Assembly: GCA_035624455.1 (NCBI GenBank)
Contig: DASPRM010000075.1
Location: 62,001-126,000, forward strand
Length of the DNA stretch: 64,000 nt
Source of the DNA: Terriglobales bacterium
GTDB taxonomy: Bacteria; Acidobacteriota; Terriglobia; Terriglobales; Acidobacteriaceae
Direction: 5' to 3'
Under the pieces are notes generated by a model. That model ran no database searches. It was given only the letters and a program-made list of their open reading frames with translations, and was not told the DNA's origin. Shown piece after piece: positions 31,952 to 40,708 of this stretch (position 1 is the first letter of the stretch; the number at the start of each line of letters is the position of its first letter). The position numbers and the translations under genes are program-made.

Positions 31952-34900
31952 GTGCCTGAGCAACCTATTCCTGAACAAGATCCGATTACCAGCAAGTCTT
32001 ACGCGGTGCACTATGTGGTAGCTACCGTGGTGCTGATCGGAAGTCTGTTCTGGGCGCTGTGGGATGAAGCCTACGGCCAGCGCCCCTGGAAGCGTTACCA
32101 GACAGAGTTCAAGTCCCGTTACGAGCGTTTTCTCCGACAGGCACGTACCCAGTCGGCAGACGAATTGAAAGGCATCGAGAGCGACAGCCAGTACCATGCA
32201 CTGGATGTCTCCTACACCGATGCGCAAAAGAAATCCGACGCCGAAATCAAGGGGATCAACGATCAGCTTCGCGATCTCTCTGCCAGGATCCTAGCCGTCC
32301 AGAGCGTATTCACCGACAAGCGGGCTTATGTCGGTGCGGAAACCTATGCTCTCGAGACGGCGACCGGCCAGAGTTCGAAAGAAAGCATTCGTAAGGATCT
32401 GGAGAAGTACAAGGCCGGCCCTTTCACGGTGGAATACCCGGACGGCACTCGCAAGAAGTTCAACTACGACGACCTCGAAAAGGAATACAACGGCCTGAAG
32501 GATCAGCGCACCCAACTGGGAGCCCGCCTTGCAGAGCTACTGAAGCCCCTCACCGAAGCCAAGGACAAACGCGACGCATATCTGAACGATCACCTTGTCG
32601 ACCTGACTCCGGAACAAATCCGTGGGCTGCAGCACAAAATAGAGGATTGGGATCCAAAAATCGTTCAGATCAATGTGGCCGAGGCCAATATTGTCGATCG
32701 CTGCGAATCCTGCCACATGGGAATCCGCGAACCATTGCGCCTGACTGCTTCATCGATGAGCCTGCCCGGCAAAAAGCCTGATGAGTACGCTCGAGCCTTG
32801 GTAAGCCATCCCGAGAAGCGACTGCTCACTATCCACGATCCGGATAAGTTCGGGTGTTCTCCGTGTCACCAGGGCAACGGACGCGCCACCACGAGCGTGG
32901 AGAAAGCGCACGGGGACTACGAACACTGGCTATGGCCGCTGTTCCAGCCCGCCAACGTCGAAGCTGGCTGCCAGACCTGCCACGCTGCGGATATGTGGCT
33001 CCGCGTAGGCGATGTAGGCGGCACCATCAGCGAAGGCAAGTTCCTTTTTCGCCAGCGCGGATGCAACGGCTGCCATCGCTATGAAGGTTACGACACGGAA
33101 CCGGAGGATCTGCTCTCCATCCAGCAACAGATCAAACAAATGGAGCAGCAGCAGCGCGACAATCTCAAACAAGCTGCCTATCTGAACAAGCAAGCTGACG
33201 ATCCCAAATTAACCAACGAACAGGCCAACAAGCTCAACGAAGACGCGGTCGGCTTGAAAGTCGCCAACAGCAAGATCGCTGGCCAGATCGAGCAGCTTGA
33301 TCTGAAGTCCTCCAGCCTGCTGAAGGACATGAAGAAGATCGGGCCCGACCTGAAGGAAATCCGTGCCAAGCTGAACCGCAATTGGATTCCTGTCTGGCTG
33401 CACAAGCCCACAGATTTTCGGCCGACCACGAAGATGCCGAACTTCCGACTCACAGACGCGCAGATCAAAGCCATCAGCGCCTATCTCTGGCAATCGGCGC
33501 TCACTGATCCCATCCCGCACGGCAAGCTGGGCAACGCCGCTCGCGGCAAGGAACTTTTTGAGACTCGCGGATGTCTTGCGTGCCACTCGATCGGCGAAGG
33601 CTCGCATCAGATCGGCGCGGAGTTTGCCGCCAATCTGTCCCGCGTCGGAGAGAAAGACAACTATGACTATCTGGTGCGTTGGATCAGCAATCCACGCCAG
33701 CGCCTCCGTCCTTATTGTCCATATGAGAAGAAGGACATTGGCCCAGACGACTACGCCAAGCACGGCGTGCCTTACATTGTCGACTTCGATCACACCACCT
33801 GCCCCAACGATGGACACGAGCTGCAAATTGAACAGATGACGGTGATGCCCAACCTGCGGCTCGCTCCGGATGAAGTTGCTGACATCGCAACGTATCTTAG
33901 CCAGCAGAAAAAGCAGGAGCCGGGTGCATACGCTGACGCTTCCTTTATGGACGATCCAAAGCTGAAGGAAGAAGGCAGGAAGTGGATCCGCCACTATGGC
34001 TGTGCTGGCTGCCACGAGATTGCCGGTTTTGAGGACGAAGGCCGCATCGGTACCGAACTCACCGCCGAGGGCAGCAAGCCGATCGAGCGCCTTGATTTCG
34101 CGCTGTTCACTGAGCCCGCGATGCGAGGTGGCAAGGACCCTATCACCGCGAAAAAGATCGGACCCTGGTACGACCACAAGGGCTTCTTTGAACACAAGCT
34201 GGCAAAGCCGGAGATCTACGATCAGGGCAAGGTCAAGTCCGAAACCGAGGCCCTGCGCATGCCAGATCCCCATCTCACGGAGGAACAAATTCAGGACCTG
34301 ACCACCTTCCTCCTAGGCAGCCAGGAGACCTCACTACCCGCGAGCTACCAGTACCGCCCTCAGGACTCCCGCCGCGACATCCAGGAAGGTTGGTGGATCG
34401 TCCGCAAATATAACTGCATGGGATGCCATCAGTTCGTACCGGGCCAGAAGACGGCCTTGGAAAGCCTCCCAGTTTACGCCGATGCCAAGGAGAAACTGCC
34501 CCCCAAGCTTCTTACCGAGGGCGCGCGCGTGAGCCCGGATTGGCTGATGCGCTTCCTGTCGAATCCGTCTCTCAGCGTCACCGACATCCATCGCAATGGC
34601 GTCCGTCCCTATCTCCAGGTTCGCATGCCTACCTTCTATTTTTCGGAAAACGAGGTGCGCAAACTTGTTCGTTTCTTCCAGGCCTTGTCGCAGCAGCCGC
34701 TCCCCTACATTCCCCAGCGTGAAGAGTTGCTGACTGCCAGCGAAACCGAGATGGCGCGCAGTCTCTTCGCGAGCCAGGCGGCTCCCTGTCTGAAGTGTCA
34801 TGCCACAGGCGATCCTGCGCACGACGCGCATGCTACCGCGCCAAATTTCCTTCTGGCTAAAGAACGTCTCAAGCCGGGTTGGACCGAGCGCTGGATCGTC

Positions 34901-35191
34901 GATCCTCAAAGCATCAGTCCTGGCACGGCCATGCCTTCCAATCTGTTTCGCAAGCAGGGCGAGCGATGGGTCTTCTCCGGACCTACTCCGCCCTCATTCA
35001 ACGGATACACCCAGGATCACACCAAGCTTCTGGTCCGCTATATCTTCCAGCTCACGCCTGAGGAACAGCATCGCGTGAGCGCCCGCATGCCGGCTTCTCC
35101 AAAGTCGGCCAAAGGCAATCCGCCCGCAGCTTCGCCGCGGGCAACCACTCGCTACGCGCCCGGTTCCACCTCAGCAGGAGGTTCGCGATAA
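31952..35191 (+). CDS. membrane-anchored octahaem cytochrome c
   Basis: A GTG-started 1079-residue protein with one N-terminal membrane helix (residues 22-40, VVATVVLIGSLFWALWDEA) and a long charged coiled-coil stretch. It has eight CXXCH sites at residues 251, 302, 340, 371, 541, 684, 822 and 946. Several are followed by the Met-containing ends typical of mono-haem c domains (TTKMPNFRLTDAQ, MTVMPNLRLAPDEV, VRMPTFYFSENEV). It replaces cytochrome c1 in the complex formed with the Rieske and cytochrome b proteins upstream, and would pass electrons towards a terminal oxidase. GGAGG lies 11 bases before the GTG. A Cys pair around residues 590-611 (PYCPYEKK, TTCPNDGHE) is not a haem motif. Confidence 0.92.
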   Translation: MPEQPIPEQDPITSKSYAVHYVVATVVLIGSLFWALWDEAYGQRPWKRYQTEFKSRYERFLRQARTQSADELKGIESDSQYHALDVSYTDAQKKSDAEIKGINDQLRDLSARILAVQSVFTDKRAYVGAETYALETATGQSSKESIRKDLEKYKAGPFTVEYPDGTRKKFNYDDLEKEYNGLKDQRTQLGARLAELLKPLTEAKDKRDAYLNDHLVDLTPEQIRGLQHKIEDWDPKIVQINVAEANIVDRCESCHMGIREPLRLTASSMSLPGKKPDEYARALVSHPEKRLLTIHDPDKFGCSPCHQGNGRATTSVEKAHGDYEHWLWPLFQPANVEAGCQTCHAADMWLRVGDVGGTISEGKFLFRQRGCNGCHRYEGYDTEPEDLLSIQQQIKQMEQQQRDNLKQAAYLNKQADDPKLTNEQANKLNEDAVGLKVANSKIAGQIEQLDLKSSSLLKDMKKIGPDLKEIRAKLNRNWIPVWLHKPTDFRPTTKMPNFRLTDAQIKAISAYLWQSALTDPIPHGKLGNAARGKELFETRGCLACHSIGEGSHQIGAEFAANLSRVGEKDNYDYLVRWISNPRQRLRPYCPYEKKDIGPDDYAKHGVPYIVDFDHTTCPNDGHELQIEQMTVMPNLRLAPDEVADIATYLSQQKKQEPGAYADASFMDDPKLKEEGRKWIRHYGCAGCHEIAGFEDEGRIGTELTAEGSKPIERLDFALFTEPAMRGGKDPITAKKIGPWYDHKGFFEHKLAKPEIYDQGKVKSETEALRMPDPHLTEEQIQDLTTFLLGSQETSLPASYQYRPQDSRRDIQEGWWIVRKYNCMGCHQFVPGQKTALESLPVYADAKEKLPPKLLTEGARVSPDWLMRFLSNPSLSVTDIHRNGVRPYLQVRMPTFYFSENEVRKLVRFFQALSQQPLPYIPQREELLTASETEMARSLFASQAAPCLKCHATGDPAHDAHATAPNFLLAKERLKPGWTERWIVDPQSISPGTAMPSNLFRKQGERWVFSGPTPPSFNGYTQDHTKLLVRYIFQLTPEEQHRVSARMPASPKSAKGNPPAASPRATTRYAPGSTSAGGSR

Positions 35192-35339
35192 AATGTCCGG
35201 CTGCGTTGCAGGGCCTGAGAGTCGAGCTGTTTTTAGGGGCCGAACAGCCAGGGTCTCCGAAGAAGGCCTGCAAAATGCAACTTCTGAGCAGGGGCTGACC
35301 CTGTTCACACTAACTCGCATTATTAGAAAGAGGATCTTT

Positions 35340-36113
35340 ATGAACAAAACAAAATGGGCTTTCCTTTGTTTCGTCTTGCTCAGCCTGCTTCTGTGGGGCG
35401 CGTGTAGTAAGAAAGAAAGCGAAGCGGAAAAACCTGCTGCAGAATCAAAGCCGGCCGCGGCTGCCACTCCGATCGATCCCAACACTGTGGCATCCGTCTC
35501 CGGAACAGTAAAATTTGACGGCACTGCGCCCAAGCCGCAGAAGATCGATATGAGCCAGGATCCGGCATGCGGCAGCGGGCCCAACATGACCGAGACCGTC
35601 GTGGTCGACAATGGCGACCTGGCAAATGCTTTCGTCTATGTGAAAGATGGCCTAGGCGACCGCACCTTCGAAACCCCCAAAGATGCGGTGACCATCGACC
35701 AGCAAGGCTGCCGCTACCACCCCCATGTTTTGGGCGTTATGACTGGCCAGGAAGTAAAAGTCGTGAACAGCGACAACACCACCCATAACATTCATCCCAC
35801 TCCCAAGGACAATCGCGAGTGGAACGAATCGCAGGCGCCAAAGGCGGCTCCGCTGGAAAAATCCTTTGCCCGCGAAGAGGTAATGCTGCCGGTCAAATGC
35901 AACCAGCATCCCTGGATGAAGATGTACATCAACGTGGTAAAGAACCCCTTCTATGCTGTCACGGACAAAAATGGCAAGTACACCCTGACCGGCTTGCCTC
36001 CGGGCACGTACACCATCGCCGTCGTACATGAGAAAGGGTGGACCCAGGAACAGAAGGTGACGCTCGCTCCAAAAGACTCGAAAACAGTTGACTTCACGGT
36101 GAAGGGGTCATAA
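35340..36113 (+). CDS. lipoprotein with cupredoxin-like and carboxypeptidase-regulatory-like domains
   Basis: The start at 35340 is set by AGAGGA six bases upstream. The 257-residue product has a lipoprotein signal (FLLWGAC-like lipobox, here LLLWGACSK). The middle part looks like a plastocyanin-type copper site: His in TTHNIHPT, then Cys, His and Met in VKCNQHPWMKM. The last 60 residues (GKYTLTGLPPGTYTIAVVHE) form a carboxypeptidase-regulatory-like beta-sandwich. It follows the octahaem cytochrome and precedes ctaA, so an electron-carrier or copper-delivery role near the oxidase is likely. A strong terminator follows. Confidence 0.82.
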   Translation: MNKTKWAFLCFVLLSLLLWGACSKKESEAEKPAAESKPAAAATPIDPNTVASVSGTVKFDGTAPKPQKIDMSQDPACGSGPNMTETVVVDNGDLANAFVYVKDGLGDRTFETPKDAVTIDQQGCRYHPHVLGVMTGQEVKVVNSDNTTHNIHPTPKDNREWNESQAPKAAPLEKSFAREEVMLPVKCNQHPWMKMYINVVKNPFYAVTDKNGKYTLTGLPPGTYTIAVVHEKGWTQEQKVTLAPKDSKTVDFTVKGS

Positions 36114-36124
36114 CCAGCTTAGCG

Positions 36125-36148
36125 GAGGGCGCGTTCGCGCCCTCTTTT
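36125..36148 (+). terminator. rho-independent terminator
   Basis: GAGGGCGC (36125-36132) and GCGCCCTC (36137-36144) form a perfect 8-bp GC-rich stem with a GTTC loop, followed at once by TTTT. It lies 12 bases after the cupredoxin lipoprotein stop and should end the respiratory operon before ctaA. Confidence 0.88.
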
Positions 36149-36248
36149 CCGCTCATCGCTTTCATGAAGCACGACTTTTTTGCAGATGGTATAGTCTGTG
36201 TTCCACTAATGACGGCCGGCGACTTGAAGGAGATCAGCTCTGACCGCG

Positions 36249-37181
36249 TTGACCACGCCATATAACCGGGCGCACCACGGTTTTGCGGTGTTCACCGCCT
36301 TTGCGACTTTTTTCCTCATCATCGCTGGAGCACTTGTCACCAGCAATGACGCTGGCCTTGCCGTCCCGGACTGGCCGACCACATTCCATTCCTTTCGCAT
36401 GCCCAGCATGGTCGGAGGCGTTCTCTATGAGCACGGCCACCGCATGATCGCGGGCTTCACCATCCTGCTTACCCTTGGAATAGCGATTTCCACTTGGCTC
36501 GTAGATCGCCGCCGCTGGATGAAAAATCTTGCGCTCGCCGCCTTTAGCACCATCATTGTGCAAGCTATTCTGGGTGGCATCACCGTCCTGCATTTTCTTC
36601 CGCCGGCGGTTTCCACGGCTCACGCAGTCGTAGGCCAGACGTTCTTCTGCCTAGCCGTCGCGATTGCCCTGTTTACGGGGCGACACTGGGTACAAGAGCA
36701 GCCCAGGATTGCGGTGGATCGCCGCCGCCCCAGCCTGGTTACGCTCACTCTGCTCTCCATCGCTTTGCTTTATGTCCAACTCATCTTGGGCGGTATGTTC
36801 CGCCACAAGGGGATGGGATGGCAGCCCCACGTCATCCATTCCTTGCTCGTGGTGATTGTTGTGACCTGGACGGCCATCCGTGTCCTCTCTTACTATTCCC
36901 AACTCGAAGCTCTCCGTCGGCCCGCCATAATTGTTTTGGGTCTTCTGATCGCCCAGTTGTGTCTCGGTTTTCTTTCTTTTCTGGCTAGGGTGGTCTGGGG
37001 AGGAGAAGTTGCTCAGCCAACGCCAATGATGATTTGGTCAACGGTAGCGCATGTATCAGTGGGCGCCTTATTGTTGGCTACGACTGTAGTCCTCGCGATC
37101 CAGACCTGGCGCCATGTCGCTGTGCCGCAAACCGAAGCTGAACCGCTTAGTTCTCGAACTCAAAAGGCTGTGATTGCATGA
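36249..37181 (+). CDS. ctaA: haem A synthase CtaA (COX15)
   Basis: CtaA hydroxylates haem O to haem A for the cytochrome oxidase. The 310 residues show eight membrane segments and the conserved His sites: PDWPTTFHSFRMP, YEHGHRMIAGF, STAHAVVGQTFF and VAHVSVGALLL. The ORF is listed from TTG at 36249. A CTG at 36240 in the same frame is better spaced (six bases) from AAGGAGA, so initiation may occur there. No ATG lies near. It overlaps ctaB by four bases (ATGA). Confidence 0.9.
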   Translation: MTTPYNRAHHGFAVFTAFATFFLIIAGALVTSNDAGLAVPDWPTTFHSFRMPSMVGGVLYEHGHRMIAGFTILLTLGIAISTWLVDRRRWMKNLALAAFSTIIVQAILGGITVLHFLPPAVSTAHAVVGQTFFCLAVAIALFTGRHWVQEQPRIAVDRRRPSLVTLTLLSIALLYVQLILGGMFRHKGMGWQPHVIHSLLVVIVVTWTAIRVLSYYSQLEALRRPAIIVLGLLIAQLCLGFLSFLARVVWGGEVAQPTPMMIWSTVAHVSVGALLLATTVVLAIQTWRHVAVPQTEAEPLSSRTQKAVIA

Positions 37182-38110
37182 GCAGTGCCACTCACCCACT
37201 CTGGTCTGCCCGGAACGGTATCAGCCGCGCGCGCGACTACGCAGAGTTAATCAAGCTTCGGGTAACGACGTTGATCGTACTGACCGCCTGGACGGGTTTC
37301 TATCTTGGCGCGCTTAAGTCTGGCGTCCCGTCTTTTACTTGGGCCTTATTTCACGCCTTACTGGGCATTGGGCTAGTCTCGGGTGGTACCGCTGCTTTTA
37401 ACGAAGTCCTGGAGCGCGAAGCTGACGCCCTGATGCGCCGCACCGCTACTCGCCCACTGCCTGCTCGCCGCATGAGTCTGGCTCATGCCACCGTCGCTGC
37501 CTCAACCATGATCCTTGGTGGCACTGTCTATCTCGCTCTAACCACCAATAACCTGACGGCGCTACTCACACTGGGAACGGCAGTTTTCTATTTGACCGTT
37601 TACACTCCGCTCAAGCGCAGATCCCCCATCTGCACCTTCGTAGGCGCTTTTTCCGGCGCCATGCCGCCACTACTCGGATGGACTGCCAATCGTGGCCGGG
37701 TGGAATGGGAAGGCATCGTGCTGTTCGCCATTGTCTTTCTCTGGCAGTTTCCACACTTCTTCTCTATCGCCTGGCTCTATCGTGAGGACTACGCCAACGC
37801 CAGCATTCGCATGCTGCCGGTGGTTGAGAGTGACGGGCGCTCCACAGCCCGGGAAATTATCGTGTACTCCCTCCTCCTCATTCCTATGAGTGTGGCTCCG
37901 AGCCTGCTTGGCATGACCGGAAGGCTCTACCTCTCGGGTGCACTGCTGTTGAGTGCTGCTCTCTTCTGGTTTGGATACCGACTTGCTGCCGCCAAACTAC
38001 CCCCCACCTCTCCACACTCGAAAGCACATGCCCGTTTTCTACTGCAGGCAACTGTTATTTACCTCCCGCTGTTGTTCGGCCTGATGATGATTAACGCTGT
38101 GGCATCGTAG
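37178..38110 (+). CDS. ctaB: protohaem IX farnesyltransferase CtaB
   Basis: CtaB converts haem B to haem O, the step before CtaA. The UbiA-type prenyltransferase motifs are present: FNEVLEREADALMRRTATRP for the first Asp-rich site and YREDYANASIRMLPVVESDG for the second. Eight or nine membrane segments fit 310 residues. Its ATG overlaps the ctaA stop, giving a coupled haem O/haem A pair. The structural genes of the haem-copper oxidase are not in this window. Confidence 0.93.
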   Translation: MSSATHPLWSARNGISRARDYAELIKLRVTTLIVLTAWTGFYLGALKSGVPSFTWALFHALLGIGLVSGGTAAFNEVLEREADALMRRTATRPLPARRMSLAHATVAASTMILGGTVYLALTTNNLTALLTLGTAVFYLTVYTPLKRRSPICTFVGAFSGAMPPLLGWTANRGRVEWEGIVLFAIVFLWQFPHFFSIAWLYREDYANASIRMLPVVESDGRSTAREIIVYSLLLIPMSVAPSLLGMTGRLYLSGALLLSAALFWFGYRLAAAKLPPTSPHSKAHARFLLQATVIYLPLLFGLMMINAVAS

Positions 38111-38118
38111 AATGGCTT

Positions 38119-39114
38119 GTGCCCACTGACACGATTCAAGTTCCCGGGGCCAACCCCAGGCAGGTTCCTGAGACTTCCAGCGACGCCGTTGTGTGCGTCG
38201 ATAACCTGCAGCATTCCTACGGTGAACGTAAAGCACTAGATGGTGTCTCGTTCAATGTTCAGCGGGCAGAAATGTTTGGATTGCTGGGACCCAACGGAAG
38301 CGGCAAAACCACGCTGTTCCGTATTCTCTCCACGTTAATGCTACCGACGCGCGGACGCGCCATCATCATGGGTTGCGATGCGGCCAACGATCCTGAGGGG
38401 CTCCGTCGCCGCATCGGTGTTGTTTTCCAGGCGCCTAGCATTGACGTGAAGCTCACTGCCAACGAGAACCTGTGGCACGTGGGCCACTTATACGGCCTGA
38501 AAGGCTCTGTTCTGAGAGCGCGAATCCACGAAATGCTCTCCCGCGTAGGATTGTCAGATCGCGCTAACGATAAGGCAGAAGCCTTCTCTGGCGGCATGCA
38601 GCGCCGTCTGGAACTGGCTAAGGGTCTGATGCACCATCCATCGGTGCTCCTGCTTGACGAACCTACTACCGGACTTGACCCAGGAGCTCGTCGTGATCTC
38701 TGGCAGTATCTGTGCACGCTGCGTGATCAAGAAAATGTCACTATCATCGTAACCACGCACCTGATGGAGGAAGCCGAGCATTGCGATCGCCTCGCTATCC
38801 TGAGCGAAGGCAAGTTGGTTGCCCTCGGCACTCCCGCAGCACTGAAACATGAAATTGGCGGCGACGTCATTCTGCTGGAGGCTGTCAACCCGGACTCCCT
38901 CGCCCATCAGATACGCGCCCGCTTCGGTCTTGCAACATCGGTCCTCGACGGCAAAGTGCGGCTGGAGCGCGAGCAAGGCCACCGCTTCGTTACCGATGTC
39001 GTAGAAGCCTTCCCTGGCGAGATTCAGTCGGTCTCGGTTAGCAAACCGACTCTGGAAGATGTCTTCATCCATCGCACCGGACACCGATTCTGGACCGACC
39101 AGGAACAAAGCTGA
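38119..39114 (+). CDS. ABC transporter ATP-binding protein
   Basis: A complete ATPase: Walker A (GLLGPNGSGKTTLF), signature (FSGGMQRRLELAKGL), Walker B with Asp-Glu (VLLLDEPTTGLDPG) and H-loop (IVTTHLMEEAEHCD). The C-terminal 80 residues form the DrrA/CcmA-like domain. The partner permease overlaps by one base. Location between ctaB and a DUF420 gene, an arrangement common in oxidase-assembly clusters, suggests a role in cytochrome maturation, but the substrate is unknown. The GTG start lies eight bases after ctaB with no own ribosome binding site. Confidence 0.92.
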   Translation: MPTDTIQVPGANPRQVPETSSDAVVCVDNLQHSYGERKALDGVSFNVQRAEMFGLLGPNGSGKTTLFRILSTLMLPTRGRAIIMGCDAANDPEGLRRRIGVVFQAPSIDVKLTANENLWHVGHLYGLKGSVLRARIHEMLSRVGLSDRANDKAEAFSGGMQRRLELAKGLMHHPSVLLLDEPTTGLDPGARRDLWQYLCTLRDQENVTIIVTTHLMEEAEHCDRLAILSEGKLVALGTPAALKHEIGGDVILLEAVNPDSLAHQIRARFGLATSVLDGKVRLEREQGHRFVTDVVEAFPGEIQSVSVSKPTLEDVFIHRTGHRFWTDQEQS

Positions 39115-39944
39115 TGCCAGCCCAGGCCCAAAGTTTGGCCCTATCGCCTCCCGCAGCTGCCGTGGGCACGTTCCGGCCTGCGTTCAGTCTCTGGTGGCGT
39201 GAAGTGGTGCGCTTTTACCGCCAGCGCACCCGCGTGATAGGCGTGATTGCCTCGCCTCTGCTCTTTTGGATCGTGATCGGATCAGGCTTTGGCACTTCTT
39301 TTCGCGGTGCGAGCGCCCAAGCCAGCCAGAATTATCTGGATTTCTTCTTTCCCGGCGCGCTGATCATGATTGTTCTGTTCACCGCAATATTTACTATGAT
39401 GTCGGTCATCGAAGACCGCAAAGAGGGCTTCCTGCTTTCCGTCCTGGTAGCTCCGGTTCATCGCTCGGTGATTGTGCTGGGAAAAGTCCTTGGAGGCACT
39501 ACGCTGGCGGCTCTGCAGGGCCTGATCTTTTTGGTTTTCGCCCCTGCCGTGGGAATTCACTTCGGAGTGGGAACCCTGCTGCTGGTCGCGCTTGCCGTTT
39601 TCCTGGTCGCGTTCTCGCTTACTGCCCTCGGCTTCATCATTGCCTGGCCCATGGACTCAACCCAGGCCTTTCACGCCATCATCAATCTCTTCCTGATCCC
39701 GCTATGGCTCCTTTCTGGCTCGCTGTTCCCCCTCAGTGGAGCCTCTTTTTGGATCAGATTCCTGATGCGCATCAATCCGCTGACCTATGGCACGGAGGCG
39801 TTGCGCGGCTTGTTGTTCCCGGGAAGCTCCTCGCTTGGACTATCCATCAGCACCAACCTGGCTGTTCTTGCGGCTTTTGCCATGATCATGTTCGTCCTCG
39901 CATTTCTGGTAGCCAACCGTCGCACCACGAAACCTGCGGCATGA
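39114..39944 (+). CDS. ABC-2 type transporter permease
   Basis: The 276-residue protein has six membrane helices of the ABC-2 family, including the DFFFPGALIMIVLFTAIFTM segment and GSLFPLSGASFWIRFLMRIN, the typical P-G-x-PLxYxxxxLR region continuing as NPLTYGTEALRGLLF. Start and previous stop overlap as TGATG. It is the membrane partner of the preceding ATPase and forms an exporter with it. Confidence 0.92.
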   Translation: MPAQAQSLALSPPAAAVGTFRPAFSLWWREVVRFYRQRTRVIGVIASPLLFWIVIGSGFGTSFRGASAQASQNYLDFFFPGALIMIVLFTAIFTMMSVIEDRKEGFLLSVLVAPVHRSVIVLGKVLGGTTLAALQGLIFLVFAPAVGIHFGVGTLLLVALAVFLVAFSLTALGFIIAWPMDSTQAFHAIINLFLIPLWLLSGSLFPLSGASFWIRFLMRINPLTYGTEALRGLLFPGSSSLGLSISTNLAVLAAFAMIMFVLAFLVANRRTTKPAA

Positions 39945-40369
39945 ATGAACGCTACGCCATTTTTCCCTTGATCAATGCCATCCTGAATGGCACTTCTGCA
40001 GCTCTCATCATTGCGGGTGTCTCACTGATTAAGAAGGGCCGCATCGCGGCACACCGGGCATGCATGCTGTCGGCCTTCGCGGCCTCCACCCTGTTCCTGG
40101 CTTCTTATCTTTACTATCACTACCACGTTGGATCCGTGCGCTTTCAGGGACACGGCTGGTCACGGCCTCTCTACTTCACGATCCTGATTAGCCACACCAT
40201 TCTCGCTGTGGTAATCGTTCCCATGGTGCTGATCACGCTCTCACGTGCCTTACGCGAGCTCTTTGAGCGCCACCGCGCCATCGCGCGTTGGACCTATCCT
40301 CTCTGGCTCTACGTTTCTGTGACCGGAGTCATCATCTACGTTATGCTGTATCACCTGTTTGCACCCTGA
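39941..40369 (+). CDS. DUF420 membrane protein
   Basis: From the ATG at 39941 (overlapping the permease stop as ATGA) this is a 142-residue protein with four membrane helices. DUF420 marks are FPLINAILNGTSAALIIAGV, SYLYYHYHVGSVRFQGHGW and ISHTILAVVIVPMVLITL. Members accompany cytochrome oxidase and CtaA/CtaB genes and are thought to assist oxidase assembly, without a proven activity. A longer open frame upstream in the same phase overlaps the permease and is not coding. Confidence 0.9.
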   Translation: MNERYAIFPLINAILNGTSAALIIAGVSLIKKGRIAAHRACMLSAFAASTLFLASYLYYHYHVGSVRFQGHGWSRPLYFTILISHTILAVVIVPMVLITLSRALRELFERHRAIARWTYPLWLYVSVTGVIIYVMLYHLFAP

Positions 40370-40406
40370 GGAATCGAACGCCAACTGCGCCTCGTCAGCG
40401 TAAGTC

Positions 40407-40676
40407 ATGCCCATCGTCAAACTCAAAATCGACATCTCCGGGACGGTCGGTGATCGGGCTTGGCGTGATCTCACTCCCTTCCCCGAAGCCCAGGCCGCCT
40501 TCTTCGGGGAGGAGTTTGGCAGCAGTGGCCCCTGCAAACACCCACTGGATGCGCCACACCCGAAAGGCGAATGGCGAGGAGCAGAGGTCCTGGTGCCCAC
40601 CAGCTTGGTGGCACAATACGCGGTGTCGCACTACCTGGAGCAACCACGCGTTCTCGACGCCGACGTAGAAGAGTGA
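40407..40676 (+). CDS. hypothetical protein, 89 aa
   Basis: I do not recognise a family. The protein is small, acidic at its C-terminus (LDADVEE) and has no signal peptide or membrane helix. Codons strongly favour G or C at third positions, as in neighbouring genes, which argues for a real gene. A single Cys lies in GPCKHPLDAPHP. The ATG has no good ribosome binding site. It sits between DUF420 and the HEAT-repeat protein on the same strand. Confidence 0.55.
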   Translation: MPIVKLKIDISGTVGDRAWRDLTPFPEAQAAFFGEEFGSSGPCKHPLDAPHPKGEWRGAEVLVPTSLVAQYAVSHYLEQPRVLDADVEE

Positions 40677-40708
40677 AGCGCAGGCCCATCAACGATTACA
40701 ATTCCCCT

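Noticed and set aside
33209-34288. 359-residue open frame on the minus strand
   Set aside because: It lies within the octahaem cytochrome gene, whose haem motifs prove the plus strand; the antisense frame is a product of GC-rich codon use.
39266-39940. Long N-terminal extension of the DUF420 protein
   Set aside because: It is out of frame with and fully inside the ABC permease gene; the ATG at 39941 overlapping the permease stop gives a normal-length protein.
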